Of a stretch of 64,000 bases of DNA, positions 1 to 11,024 are shown piece by piece. Origin of the DNA: Eulemur rufifrons (taxonomy: Eukaryota; Chordata; Mammalia; Primates; Lemuridae); assembly GCF_041146395.1 (NCBI RefSeq), contig NC_090990.1, positions 41,798,001 through 41,862,000 of the forward strand, written 5' to 3'. The translations under genes and the position numbers were made by a program. The notes beneath the pieces were generated by a model. The model was not told the DNA's origin. It worked only from the letters and a program-made list of their open reading frames with translations, and made no database searches. Positions within the stretch are counted from its first letter, which is position 1; every line of letters begins with the position of its first letter.

Positions 1-1626
1 TGCAGCTAGACAAGCTGGGTCAGGGAAAAGGCACCGATTACATTCATTAATGTTTTGCAAACCCACCCAATCCCCACCCCCTCCACCCTGCAAGGGAAAA
101 ACCTAAAGTCGCTAAAGAAGGGTTGAGACTGAACTTGAGGCGGATTGGGTCGGATGTCCAGTAAGGACTCCGCGCACAGGCACCAGCAAAGACTCAGTAC
201 TAGGTTTCCAAGAAGGAGGCATTCCCACTAGGTGCTGTTCTGTGTGCTGCTGAGCTGGGATCCCTTTCCTCCGGGCTGCCATAGACTAATACGTGGGCGC
301 AGGTTCCTTGCTGAGAACTCCTGTAATGGGAGTCTGGAGAAGGGAAAAGTACTGGTGGGAGGCAGGGTGCAAAGAGCCTTGAACTTAAGATCAGACCTCG
401 GTGAATTCAACTTCTGGCCCTGACAAACCAAGAGACTACCGTGAGTAAGTGGGGTACACTCTCTGCCCTTCCATCCCCTCCACTGACATTGGGAGTGTGA
501 TCATCAGTGTCCCACTGATTCACCAGGTGGCTGTGAAAAGCAAATGTGATCAGCTGAGAGTGTCATACGTGAGGTCTAGCTACCGGTCAGGACAAGGCCA
601 CCACTGGTGTGTGTGGTATTTTCATTTGCATTAATGAAAGGCACCTTTCCTACATGTCAAGGCACACGGCTTAACAAGCTGAATGTGGGCCGCATTGTAC
701 CACCTCAGCGGGGCACCCCTGAACTGTGTTAAAAGATAAACTGAGGCACATGTATTTGAGCAAACAGCGATTCAAGAATCCGGCAGCTCCAGACCACAGG
801 TGGTTTGGGGGCTCTGCCGGAGGCAGGAGGGGAAAGACTTTATAGGATGAATGTGGAAGCAGAGTAAAGAAATGTTTTCATTGGTAAAAGTGTAAACAAC
901 TGCCTTACTTGGACTCCACTAGTAGGAAGTTGAAGACACTATAACTAGTGCCCAGTTGGCTGAGCTTGAGTTTTGTTTTATTTTTTAAATTCTGAGTTAG
1001 GTTTCCGTTTGCTTACATAGGAGTCCAGGGCACCAGAGCCACCTAAGTCTACTGGCCTCCCATTTAATTATTTTAACCACAGGAAACACCTCCACAATCT
1101 TCACGGTGGCCCCGGGATCATGGTGCCCACTTTGAGAATAGGATGACTCTGCCCAAGTATAGAGGCTCCCGGGTGGTCTCAGCCAGCCTCGGTGACAGCA
1201 AGAGGCAAGGAAATCAGTCACGGCAGCCATGACAGCACAATCCCAGCGCAGGTTAAACACATTCAGCCAGAACGAGCTCTCCCCATCTAGAAACCCACCC
1301 TCGCTCGCATCAACAGAGAAAGGCAGAGGAGAGTCATGAATATGCTTACACTGAAACACTTAGCTGGAAACTTCTGCCATCAAGAAAAAAGAGTCTTTTA
1401 GAAGTTTCAAGCTGGCTGGTTTGAATTTGCGTGTTTTCACAAAACCCCCTCCAGCATCTCCTTCCTGGGTCTTACTATATGAGACCTGTGCTTATAGTTC
1501 CTTCCACCACCAGGTCCATATCAGATGGTTAGGGGTTTGGTGTCCAAAATTATGTTAGAGCTATGTATTCCCAGCCACTAGGGTCCACTAACACCAGCGG
1601 GTGTTAAACCTACCCTACTGGTCCTA
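1..1626. other. Unassigned single-copy sequence
   Basis: I recognise no repeat family or gene here. A faint MIR-like trace may lie near 360-445. A 120-codon open frame on the minus strand (997-1359) has no recognisable domain; its sequence is richer in CpG than its surroundings, which could mean an old LTR or DNA-transposon piece that I cannot name. Confidence 0.5.
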
Positions 1627-1641
1627 TTTTTTTTTTTTTTT
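1627..1641. repeat. Poly(T) tract
   Basis: This is a run of 15 T with no recognisable retroelement body beside it. It is either simple sequence or the tail of a very short antisense insertion. Confidence 0.8.
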
Positions 1642-2485
1642 GCTGGACACTTATTTTTCTTTCATTAATTTCTTTTGCTTCTGTCTTTATCTAAAACACT
1701 AGTAGACCTTATATCCTATTCATATTTATACTTTACTCCAGTGCTCTGCACGGTTCCATGCAGCCATGATGCCTGAACTGAGAACATGGAGCCACAGAAA
1801 GTGGCACCCAGCACAGTCTTGTTCTTTGTGCACTGGGTCCTGAGCTATTTGTCCTTATCTCTTCCTCCAGCCTCACTCCACCTTGCTCTGGACCTGGATC
1901 CTGACTTCAGAGCCCACTTTTCCTTTACAGCCTCACCTCGGCTAATGAACTTCATCCTCCACACCCTCCCCCCAGCTACAGAAACTGATGTCACCTCCCG
2001 GCTAACAACATTCTGGTTCTCTCCTCAAAGCCTGAAACTTTCTGGGTAAACACCCCTCCTGGTCTGGTCGTGCCCTGGAGGCCTCACACATTCACCAACC
2101 CACCCCCACTAGAGTTACGTGTCCTTGAGGCCACCCACTCTCACGGACAGGAAGAGAATCAGTATAGCTGAGGGGAAATGGTCATGACATCTGGAAGGAG
2201 CAGCAGTGTGCCTGTCCTACTTGGAAGAAAGATGTGAACCTCCTAGGAGCAGAGCTTGAACCCCATGCTGTCAGGGACACTGGGCGGAGAGCTCAGTGAT
2301 ACCAACAGAAGATTGAAGGAAGTTCAAGAGAGACGTAAATGTGTTTCCTATAGTTAAGTGAAAGATCAGTATAGTTTCTCATTAAAATTGACCATCAGTT
2401 AATGCTTCCTGGATTACATTGCCTATAGCTGTTTAACCTCTGTGCACCTTTCTTAAATTTCTGAAAATTTCTGAATCTGGGGTTC
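1642..2485. other. Unassigned single-copy sequence
   Basis: The stretch has a pyrimidine-rich part (1800-2060) that keeps an 87-codon frame open, but no domain or splice structure is visible. I see no repeat I can name. Confidence 0.5.
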
Positions 2486-2489
2486 TTCC

Positions 2490-2795
2490 TGCTTCCAGGC
2501 TTGTTCCACTCAAAATCACCCTGGAAGGTGACCAGAGACCTTGCGGGCTGAGAAGCCATTAGTGGTTTCCTATCACCTACACAGTGAAGCGCCGGCCCCT
2601 TGGTCTGGCCACAGGCTGGCAGGACCTGGCCCTGCATCCCTGCATACTTATTCGACATCTGTCTCCATCACAGACCGCCAGGGCCTCAAAAGCAGGGACC
2701 ACATCTTCCTCATTTCTGTGTCCCTGTCCCTGAGTGCCACACCCAACGCAGAGTGGACACTCCAAATGGTGATTGTATCAATTGATTTATTAATT
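2490..2795 (+). mobile_element. L2 LINE 3' end
   Basis: The order of blocks matches the L2 3' terminus: a variable pyrimidine-rich part, then 'agcagggaccacatcttc', 'tctgtgtccctgtcc', and a degenerate 'gcacagagtggacactc' ending. It is diverged and lacks the terminal GAATG repeats. The copy is a non-coding remnant. Confidence 0.7.
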
Positions 2796-3645
2796 AATAT
2801 CATGCTGAAGTCCTCCTAATTTGGATCTAATCCTGATTATTTAATTTCTCATCTTTCCGTGAGAAAAAAATTAAGGTATTTCACTGTCTTCTGCCCCCTC
2901 AGTGGCCCTGGGCCTTGCCAAAGCAAACCACAGGCCTGAGAGATTCTGCCGCCGGGACTCGCTCCCACATTCAGTGTCTGCTAGGCTGAGGCCCTTGACA
3001 ACTCGGCCTGCCCTGGCTGTAGAAATGGAAAACAGCTAGTAGCCACAGAGAGCCTGTAGCTAATGAGATGTTTTTCTAGTCTGAACCCACACACCCAGAC
3101 AGTCCCAAGAGATCCTGAGGCCAAGTGAACGTCCGCTTGCAAAGGAACTCGACTCCCCACGGAGGCCACCCTAGCACCAGGCCCACCCCTGTCTTACTGC
3201 CCAACACTCGGTGGTCTGACACCCACTTCCTCTTTCACGTTCCACAACAATGAGATCTCCTGGAGTCCAGTCCAGCTTCTGCTCCTACTTGCCTTTATTC
3301 CAGAATACCTCATGGAACAATTTCTATTCCTAAGTTTTCTCCCAAGACTGCAGGAATCCTCTGCTGTCCAGCAAAGCCAGGGTCTTTGATTGCACTCAGC
3401 AGGCTTCCACGTCAAGAGTTCTCTCAATGGTCCACTGCTTTGTGAAGCAGCAGTGGTAGCCTCTTTCTCACCACAGACCCTCCTCACTTCTCCAACGCTC
3501 AAAATAGCCCAGAAAGGGATGCATGAAGCCAAGGTCAGACAAGCAAGCACTTGTGTGGTCAACCCAATGACATTTCTGTTAACTATGACCCTTTATAAAG
3601 GGAAACTTCCCTGGTAGGTGGCTGGAATGGGGGTGTTAGGAAAAG
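2796..3645. other. Unassigned single-copy sequence
   Basis: No repeat or exon is recognised. Open frames on both strands overlap each other between 3194 and 3617 and carry no known motif. Confidence 0.5.
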
Positions 3646-3649
3646 GCAG

Positions 3650-3775
3650 TGTATGTAGAAGAATGAGTGGGGTCTATGAACTCAGAATGCCCAGGTTTTG
3701 GTCCTTGCAGCTGGTGGAGGGATCTTTGCCAACTCATTGAACCTTTCTTTGCCTCCTTTGCCAAGAGTCTATGCA
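3650..3775 (+). mobile_element. MIR SINE fragment (weak)
   Basis: The middle of a MIR is suggested by 'gaactcagaatgcccaggtt' followed by a diverged form of the splice-like 'tcattgaacctttctttgcctc' core. Divergence is high, so the call is tentative. Confidence 0.4.
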
Positions 3776-3887
3776 ATTAGGTAGATACGAATCTGCCACA
3801 CATTAGCAAGCAGAAGACCAAATAAGCTGTATCTTCCCAGGCCACCAGGTTCTTCATCCATAAAACCCAGAACAACTTTCCCTTGAA

Positions 3888-3990
3888 TCTTCTCAGCAAC
3901 TTTCTGAGGTTTAGCGAGGTTTAACCACTTTCCAACATCACACAGCTGCCATGTGGAACTTGAATAGAACCTGGTTCCATCTATGATAAC
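3888..3990 (-). mobile_element. MIR SINE fragment
   Basis: Read on the plus strand it has the antisense MIR core: 'tttaaccactttccaacatc', 'acacagctgccatg', then 'gaacctggttcc'. The tRNA-derived head and the tail are worn away. Confidence 0.55.
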
Positions 3991-4034
3991 TGCCAGATCA
4001 CATCTTCTGAGTCTCATGCTTCCAAAGTAAAACA

Positions 4035-4190
4035 AGACATATTTGCAGTCTCTGCCTTTAGTGAACTGACATTCTGGAGGAGAGAGGTTATACTTACATC
4101 TTAAAAGTATGTGTTTTGTGCCCCTGTATAGTTAGGAGAGTCTTATTGGAGGAGGTGAAACATAGGGACTGGGCTTTGAAGAATGAGTTT
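4035..4190 (-). mobile_element. L2 LINE fragment
   Basis: Antisense L2 blocks are present in order: 'ctttagtgaactgacattct', 'ggaggaggtgaaac' and 'gggctttgaagaatgagttt'. They correspond to the L2 region upstream of its 3' terminus. Confidence 0.55.
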
Positions 4191-6075
4191 GATACCCTTT
4201 TTTGTCTTGACTTCTAGAAAAACTAGATCCAAATTTGCAGCTCCCCAGTAGCAAGTATACAGGACACGCTAACACCTTTGGTGTGTGTTCTTATCTTACC
4301 TGCCCATGGCTTTTTTCTTCTTTCCTACTTTTATCTTCTCCTTGCTCCACAATTTTATTTGAAATGTAGTTTATCTTCTTTTGAGTGCATCTTTGAAAGT
4401 AAGGTGCCTTCAAATGTTTTGTAAACCAGGTACAGGATAAGTAAATAAAGGACGAGAGTAGTTTCCTACCCTCCCCATACCCAGGCAGGTGTAGACCCTG
4501 CTTGACCGATAATTATTGTCAATTCTTGCTTTTTGTCAGCCCCCTGCCTTCACAGCCCTCTCATTCCTGCAGGTGGGGCCACTTGTCCTCTCCCACTCTA
4601 CCTGTAGCTCACTCATTAGGGGTGTTGAGGAGCCCTGATGTGGGCAGTTGGGGTTGGACAAACAATAGGTAAAACTGCAGGGCCCACTGTAAGGGTGGTC
4701 CCAATCCCACCAGCCTCATAGTGGGCGAAGGTGCTTGTGGTGCTTCTGTCAGGCAATGGCTCAGCCCTGTCCAAGGCGCTGGGTCCCCATCTGTCCCTGT
4801 GCCCAGTCTCTGCTGAAATTTCCTGCCCAATCCCCAAGTTCCTCCTGGCCTAGACTTTTGCTCTTGTCAGACCCTATCCTGAAGCTTGGAGACCTAACGC
4901 CAATCCAAAGGCCTTTCGCCGGGGCAGAATGTGAGCACAAAGTGGTGAACGGGAGAAACCAGGCACAAATTTGGAAGTAATGGAGCTAAGGCTGCACTCA
5001 GAGTCGACCTTTACAATCAGTGGGTCAGAACTGCCGTGACTAGGTCAGCATTTCTACAGAACTATGAGTCACACTGCAGAGGAGTTGGCCTGTCATTTTA
5101 ATTTAAAAAAGGAGATCATAAAGTCAAACTAAGGAGCACTCCCTATGGAGAAGATTTAGCCAAACAACTTGTAGTATTTACAGCTCAATGGCAGGACTGC
5201 CCCTGCTATGTGATAATCAAGATGACTTATACAGATGTCATTCAACGTTTTATACACTCATTTCTCCTTGTTCCCATGTCATGCTTACCACATCACCTTG
5301 CATATAGGATTCAGTAGGTCTGCTTTCAGGGAAAACATGAGCTTATCATGCCAATGGAAAATTCCACCCCTGCAACTTTGACTTAGCAAGTTAACAATTT
5401 GGCTTCTGAAACCTTCTTCAATCTCAGGAGCACAGTCTACCCCTGGGAGTCTACCCCTGAGTCACAGATGCACTGCCACCTACATCTACGCACTAAGTAG
5501 ATGCCCACGTCTGAAAGTCTACAGGATTATGGAGAACTCACCAAGAGACTGAATGTCAAGTTGTGAGACCCTTTGGCAGTTAAGCCATTTGGGGTCCTTG
5601 GGTAGGACATGCATCTCCCAAAAACAGCACTCTTTCCTACATTTGAAATTCTGTTTCTCTCTGATTCCTCCTGAAGTTGCCTCTCACAGAAGTGGATGTC
5701 TGCTTCCCTACTGTCTGCCTCCTGCAGGGATGCTGGCCCACCTCCCTCCCAAATAGACCTTACTAGCGCTGGTAGACTGTTAGCACCAGCTATCTGAACT
5801 GCCCAACACAGTCCCCAGAGCAAGCACACCTTGGCAGGTGAGTCCTGTGCAGTTGGGCCACTCTCTCACCAGCACGCTGCGAGTGAGGATAATTGCCAGC
5901 ACCCAACCCCTCACCCTCCAGCCCATCCCACTGCCTAACCGAACACAGACCCATACCTTCCCTCCCACCTGGCTCCCTGACCACTCTCACCCCACCCCGC
6001 TCAGACAGGACACGGAGAGTGTCTCCTTGGGTAACTAACATATTAAAACTTTTTATATGGTCAAGAGGCAAGGAA
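4191..6075. other. Unassigned single-copy sequence with regulatory-like motifs
   Basis: No repeat family is recognised over 1.9 kb. An exact AP-1 consensus (TGAGTCA) lies at 5065-5071. A CAG|GTGAGT splice-donor consensus lies at 5835-5843, but no convincing exon precedes it. The part from 4980 to 5420 has the balanced composition and absence of repeats often seen in conserved non-coding DNA; that last point is inference. Confidence 0.45.
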
Positions 6076-6133
6076 GTGGAATTGAAAGAATATGAATTTA
6101 TTAAAACAAATATTTTGTCTGGCTATCCAACAG

Positions 6134-6185
6134 GCAAAGATCTTTTTTTTTTTTTTTTTTTTTACCCTCCTGCAAAGATCTTTTT
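6134..6185 (-). mobile_element. Micro-retroinsertion: poly(T) with 14-bp target duplication
   Basis: The sequence gcaaagatcttttt occurs at 6134-6147 and again at 6172-6185. Between them lie only a T run and 'accctcct'. On the minus strand this reads as target duplication, about 8 bases of body, a poly(A) tail and target duplication. This is the layout left by L1-driven target-primed reverse transcription that stopped almost at once. Confidence 0.6.
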
Positions 6186-6199
6186 ATATTCAATTGTTG

Positions 6200-6755
6200 T
6201 TAAGGGTGCAGGGAAACAAGAATATTCACACACCTGTGGTGGGAATTAAAATTTTTACAAGTTTCCTGGGGGCGATTTGGCAATATAGTATTTCAAAATG
6301 TTTTTAAAACCAAGACACACTTTAAATCATCAGTCCCACTTCTAGGAATTTATCTAAGGAAGTAAAGATATACACAAAGATTAAGCTACAAGGATGTTTA
6401 TTGCAGCATGTTTTTAATATTAGTGAAAAGCTTAGATATAAGCTAAATATTTAACAACAGAAGACTGGGTAAATAAACAGTATATTCATAGAATGAAATA
6501 CTGTGCAGTCTTTTTAAATGATATAGAAATACATTTATAGATGCAGAAAGACATTTACAATATATTGTTAAGCAGAAAAGTTGGTTACAAATATATATGT
6601 GGAAAAAATTCTAAAAAGACATATCAATGCAATCATAGCTCTTATATCTGGATGGTTGAATGTATGGATAATTTTATTCACTTGCTTATCAATCAGTAAT
6701 TTCTCAGTTTTAGACAATAAATATGTATTACTTGTATAATAAAAAATAAAATAAA
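6200..6755 (+). mobile_element. L1 LINE 3' fragment (ancient, L1M type)
   Basis: It begins with the end of L1 ORF2 ('gggaattaaaatttttacaa', 'gggggcgatttggcaatata') and runs through 'agacatttacaatatattgt' to an A-rich AATAAA-containing tail at 6735-6755. All frames are broken by many stops. It is an old, 5'-truncated, non-coding copy. Confidence 0.75.
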
Positions 6756-6771
6756 ATTTGCTTTTTTTAAA

Positions 6772-7000
6772 AAGGGTATGGACTTGGTATTCACACAGAC
6801 TTGGGTTCGAATCCCAGCCAGCCAGCCCAGTGATCAGCAGTGTGACCACGGAGATGTTACTGACACACTCTGAGCCTCAGTTTCTTTATATCCAAAATGG
6901 GGACGCTAGCAATTTCTCACAAAGGGTCATGAGCTTCAAATGGGAAGGCATAAATAAAGTGCTTGGCACCAAGGAGACACTGAATGACATTTTTCCCTTC
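6772..7000 (+). mobile_element. MIR SINE
   Basis: The copy is nearly full length. It has the tRNA-derived head with the B-box 'gggttcgaatcccagcc', the conserved core 'gagcctcagtttctttat', 'aaaatggggac' and the tail 'aaataaagtgcttggcacc'. The intact B-box makes it one of the better-preserved MIRs of the window. Confidence 0.85.
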
Positions 7001-7054
7001 CTTCCTGGATGTCCCAAAATACCTCAAAATAACAATTCACAAGGACAAGATGGT

Positions 7055-7080
7055 CACACACACACGCACACACACACACC
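7055..7080. repeat. (CA)n microsatellite
   Basis: Thirteen CA-type units with one CG interruption. The tract is short and probably only mildly variable. Confidence 0.9.
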
Positions 7081-7530
7081 CCTAGTCATATAAAATGCAG
7101 ATTTGAAATATTCAGAAAGACTTCTGTTTAATGCTCCAGCCTAATTCCTTCAGCTCTGATCTCCCAAGCCTCACAGGGCGCAGCAGCAGGCTACTCGCAA
7201 ATCCCTATTATTATCCGAGGGTGTCTTGCAGGTGGAATCGGGCAGGCTGTGCTACCCAGCCCCATCAGCAGGTGGGGCCAGTCTCACCAGTGCCTTCAGC
7301 CGGCGTGCCTTCTCACCGGGCACCAGCGGCACCCAACAGAGCACTGTTCCACAGGCGTACTGCACACATCTCAAACCCTCTGTCTCGCCTCCACCTCAGT
7401 CCAGCTCCTGTCTGTGGCTCCTGCCCCCGTTCACAGCCTCACTCTCACCACTTTGCATTTGAGCCTCTCTGTAGGTGAATTTGGTTGTCTATCCGGAATC
7501 TAGCTGGGACTTGCCTTGCCTCCTCCCAAC
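7081..7530. other. Unassigned sequence
   Basis: Open frames in three plus-strand phases cover 7131-7503. Long overlapping frames in all phases of pyrimidine-rich DNA are expected by chance, and no domain is visible. No repeat was recognised. Confidence 0.45.
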
Positions 7531-7532
7531 TA

Positions 7533-7661
7533 CCCATTCATTCCCGCTCCAAGCTTTATGACTGCCTAATGGGTGCTAAGCTTTGTCCAAGGACACAGAG
7601 ATGACTCTGAGACAGACGCTGCTCTGGGGCCTCTCAGCCTGGTGGGAAAACAGACAGGGGC
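7533..7661 (-). mobile_element. L2 LINE 3' end
   Basis: This is an antisense L2 terminus. It starts at 'cccattcattcccg' and continues with 'taatgggtgctaagc', 'ggacacagagatgactctga' and 'cagcctggtgggaaaacaga'. It leads directly into the antisense MIR downstream. Confidence 0.75.
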
Positions 7662-7695
7662 ACAGACCATAACTAGTAACAGACCATAACTAGTA
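7662..7695. repeat. 17-bp tandem duplication
   Basis: The 17-mer acagaccataactagta occurs twice back to back (7662-7678 and 7679-7695) without a mismatch. It sits at the junction of the L2 and MIR remnants. Identity of both copies suggests a recent slippage event. Confidence 0.9.
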
Positions 7696-7714
7696 GCATT
7701 ATAGTGCTGTGTTA

Positions 7715-7965
7715 TAGTAACTATTAGCATTCTAATCCTCATATAGCACTTGTCATGTGCTAGGAACTGTTCTAACCCCTTTATATATATTAAGCCTCAT
7801 TTAACCCTTACAACCTACCTTTACGAGGTAGGTTAAAATTATCTCTATTTGATAGGTGAAGAAAGTGAGCTACAGAGAAGTTAAGTAACTTGCCCAGGAT
7901 AGCACAGCGGGTAAATGGCAGAACCATGATTGGAACTGAGGCTTCTTTACACTCTTAAGAAAGAC
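7715..7965 (-). mobile_element. MIR SINE
   Basis: A long antisense MIR: 'gcacttgtcatgtgctagga', 'aagcctcatttaaccctta', 'gaggtaggttaaaattatct', 'gttaagtaacttgcccagga' and a degenerate head. Nearly the whole consensus is represented. Confidence 0.85.
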
Positions 7966-7984
7966 AGGATTCTAAAGAGTTGTT

Positions 7985-8861
7985 GTGTATGTGGGTCATA
8001 TCTTGTGGCATTTATCATATCAGAAATTAAAATTAAGAACTTTAAAAAACATTTATTAATTATTTTAAAATGATAATAATAAACCCATTATATGTTAATC
8101 TAAATAACATATTTTAAGTGAGAAAAGTTATATAAAAATTAGGCCAGGTGCCGTGGCTCACACCTGTAATCCCAGCACTCTGGGAGGCCGAGGCAGGAAG
8201 ATTACTTGAGGCTAGGAGCTCGAGACCAGCTTGAGCACGAGCGAGACCCTGACTCTACTGAAAATAGAAAAAATTAGCTGGGCGTCGTGACGCGCCTGTA
8301 ATCCCAGCTCCTCGGGAGGTTGAGGCAGGAGGATCGCTTGAGCCCAAGAATTTGAAGTTGCCCTGAGCTAGACTGACATGGCACTCTACTCAGGGCAACA
8401 GAGTAAGATTCTGTCTCAAATAATAATAATAATAATAATAACGATAAATAAAATAAAGGAAGAAGTTATATAAAAATTAGTGAGAAATGGCACTATTTTA
8501 TGTGTTTGCAAATTTCTTTAGTGTCTGACATTAGCATACAAAGTGGTTGCTCACATCTTCTTTTGCATTCAGTCTACTACCATATATCATTTGATGGAAG
8601 TATACGAAGAAACATGGCCTCATACAGTCATGAAGTTGGGAAAGGGAGAAGTATTTTAATAACTTATTCAGATAATTGTGGACATTCTTCCTTGATAGTA
8701 CACCAAAATTTGACAAGTGGTGGTTTCTTAAAAACTTGCTGCCATGTGAAATCTGAAACCAGCTCACAGTGATGAATACAAGTTTTCCAAAAATCCTAAT
8801 TTTTCATTTGATCTCTCACATTTTATCATCCTTGAAGTGATGGCCCTGACTTCATCATTTA
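7985..8861. mobile_element. Old interspersed repeat of unassigned family, split by an Alu
   Basis: The AT-rich sequence on both sides of the Alu (7985-8124 and 8481-8861) reads like one continuous mid-repetitive element. I have the impression of an L1-type or old DNA-transposon repeat but cannot name the family. It forms the target of the Alu insertion. Confidence 0.4.
8125..8480 (+). mobile_element. Alu SINE with 18-bp target-site duplication
   Basis: A dimeric Alu starts at 8143 and ends in a diverged (AAT)n-rich tail at about 8420-8455. The target duplication aagttatataaaaattag is exact at 8125-8142 and 8463-8480. The linker has the strepsirrhine form 'ctactgaaaatagaaaaaat'. Several CpGs have decayed, so it is not among the youngest copies. 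Confidence 0.95.
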
Positions 8862-8960
8862 CATATATATACACCCCAACTTCAGCATGATACAATTCAT
8901 CCATGTAACAAAGACACTTGTACCCCTTAAAGTTTTGAAATAAAAAAAAATTAAAAACTA
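8862..8960 (+). mobile_element. L1 LINE 3' terminus
   Basis: The block 'tccatgtaacaaagacactt' followed by 'gtaccccttaaagttttg' and AATAAAA matches the extreme 3' end of primate L1, ending in an A-rich tail. Only about 100 bases are clear. Whether it extends upstream into the unassigned repeat is uncertain. Confidence 0.7.
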
Positions 8961-9420
8961 AAGATTATCTTTCTAAGATAACATGTCCCAACTACCTGAG
9001 GCTAAATATTAACAACCACAGTGTGTCTGTTCTTTCCAGGGCAAACGGTGTCCCCTGGAGAAAAGGGCTACTTCAGCTCCCAGCTCAAATTCTGTCTCCG
9101 GTGCTTTTTCTCGAGACCACCATGGGCTTTTGTAGGCAGCAGAAATGCTTTACTCGTACTTCCCATTTCATCACACAAATCATTGAAAAGACAGCCACTC
9201 AAGGGTTGAAGTTTAATAAATTGGATGTTTTTTATCGCTTCATCAAGGACATTCTTAAGTGAAACTGGCTGGTTTTTGTTTAACTGTGCACATGTAATGG
9301 TGAATCGTGCGATATTAACTACTACGGTTTGCCACCATTGCCCTGGTTCAAACTAAAGCACCAGCTGTTTATTCCCTGCTGTTTTTACACCATCAGCTCA
9401 AACATCAACTCAATGAAACG
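8961..9420. other. Unassigned sequence
   Basis: A 79-codon plus-strand frame (9023-9262) contains no recognisable domain. No repeat could be assigned with confidence. Confidence 0.4.
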
Positions 9421-9424
9421 GGCA

Positions 9425-9535
9425 AATTATATCTTAGTGGTACTATGAAAATCGTTTTGATCTCATGGACCCCTGAGAGTGCCGCAGGGTCCTCCAGGAT
9501 CCTCAGCCCACACTTTGAGAACCACAGAGCTATAC
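9425..9535 (-). mobile_element. hAT-Charlie MER5-type DNA transposon fragment
   Basis: The right end reads 'cccacactttgagaaccac', which is the terminal inverted repeat of MER5-like hAT elements. It is preceded by 'tcatggacccctgagagtg' and 'cagggtcctccagg'. The other terminus is not clear. Confidence 0.6.
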
Positions 9536-9819
9536 GATACTATCCGGGATAACAAAGTTCAGATTAAAGCCTGACCCTGGGCCAAGAATGCTTGAGATCT
9601 GGATGCCCTTTCTGATGTTGGCCAGCCCTGGTCCTCCATCCCTAAGAGGCAGGCCCAGTCCCTTGAACTCCAGGTTCTGCCTTAGAGCCTCACTGACACC
9701 CAACCCTGTGCTGGATAGAACCTCAGTTCACCTCGTCCCTACAGACACTCAGTGGACTCCTGGCCACTCAGGAAAAGGGAAAAGGGAGTGGAACTCCTGT
9801 CCAGCCCTTCCTGTGTGCC

Positions 9820-9910
9820 AGCCATGAATTCTCTGTCTAATTCAGTCCTCATCACCTCCACTCTGCTAGTGAAGAAACCGAGGCTCGGGGGGCAGGATCC
9901 CCACGCAGAT
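9820..9910 (-). mobile_element. MIR SINE fragment (weak)
   Basis: Antisense MIR core remnants are visible: 'cagtcctcatcacctcc' and 'gtgaagaaaccgaggctcgg'. The rest is lost. Confidence 0.5.
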
Positions 9911-11020
9911 CTGTCTGACATGAAGGCTGAGTCCTCGTGCTGCCAATGGTCAGTTCCCATAGTCTCATTCCTGGCCCCTGTCTGGACTTCCTCCCCTTTG
10001 TGTCTGCCCGCTGGGAAGGTTCCAGCATGCCTCACAACCAAAATTTCCTGAAATGCGAAAATTCCCAGCACCGGCGGTTTTAATCATCCAGCGTCTGAAT
10101 TCCTAATAGTCACAAATCACTCAGATGTTGGGAAATATGAGACACATCAGGCCCTGGAATAGAAAACAGATAAAGAGTGAGCTGGGTTTGCTTCTGCCAT
10201 TGTCTGCGCTGTAGCAGGCCAGGAGACGCAGGCTGTCCTTGGGGAGTACTTCCACCCAAGCCGGCGGCTTGTCATCTCTGTGTCTGTCCTGCACACGGGA
10301 GTGGACATCCTCTGGCCCCTGCCTCTTCCTCAGCACCCGGGGGCTCCCTGGGAGAGCAACAACCCACTCAACCAAGGCGCAAAATAACTCCCCAGGATGT
10401 GACCAGGATAAGAATCACATCCTAAGATTCAGCTTCAGGAAAGTTTATCCCAAAATAAACCCAAAGCTGAAGTAAATAAAGCATTAGGAATATTTTGGGA
10501 GAGCAATTGCACAGAACTACAAAAAAAGGGCAAAAAAATACTATTGTCAACAGCCTTTGTTCAGACATTCTGTATTTCTGGTACATCTTGTTAAGTGGTG
10601 GTTTAGTATCAGACATTTATGCAAGGGGGGAAATGACCCATGTTTATGAAAATTATACCATTTCTTCTGAGGATAAGAGTGTCCTTTAAGCACTGGTTTG
10701 AGATAGGGCAGAGAGTCTGATGAGAACTCAAGGTTGTGATGATTAAAGCCAGCCTAGGAGGAACATGTAATTTGTGCAAAAGAACCCAGAGACCAAGGGC
10801 TCGGGAAGAACTCCATTGACTAGACAGAGGGGACACTGCTTTGCAGCCTTGGTTCCACAGGGGGAAGGGGGGACACACAGACAGGAGGTCTTTATGATTT
10901 CACAGAAAAAGAGCAGGAACATCACTTGGCATAAAGAAGGGCGAGTGTTTGGGATAAGGGACACCAACTGAGCCTCCTCCCCCACTTACACAGTCAAAAT
11001 GAACAGATGTTAGCATCGCG
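9911..11020. other. Unassigned single-copy sequence
   Basis: No repeat, exon or RNA gene was recognised over 1.1 kb. Open frames on both strands are short and mutually overlapping. Confidence 0.5.
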
Positions 11021-11024
11021 ACTA

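Noticed and set aside
5835..5843. CAG|GTGAGT donor consensus as evidence of an exon
   Set aside because: There is no acceptor with a polypyrimidine tract and no convincing open frame before it; such matches occur by chance every few tens of kilobases.
6772..6830. Possible tRNA gene because of an intact B-box-like gggttcgaatccc
   Set aside because: No cloverleaf can be drawn upstream of it, and the following core and tail are those of a MIR SINE.
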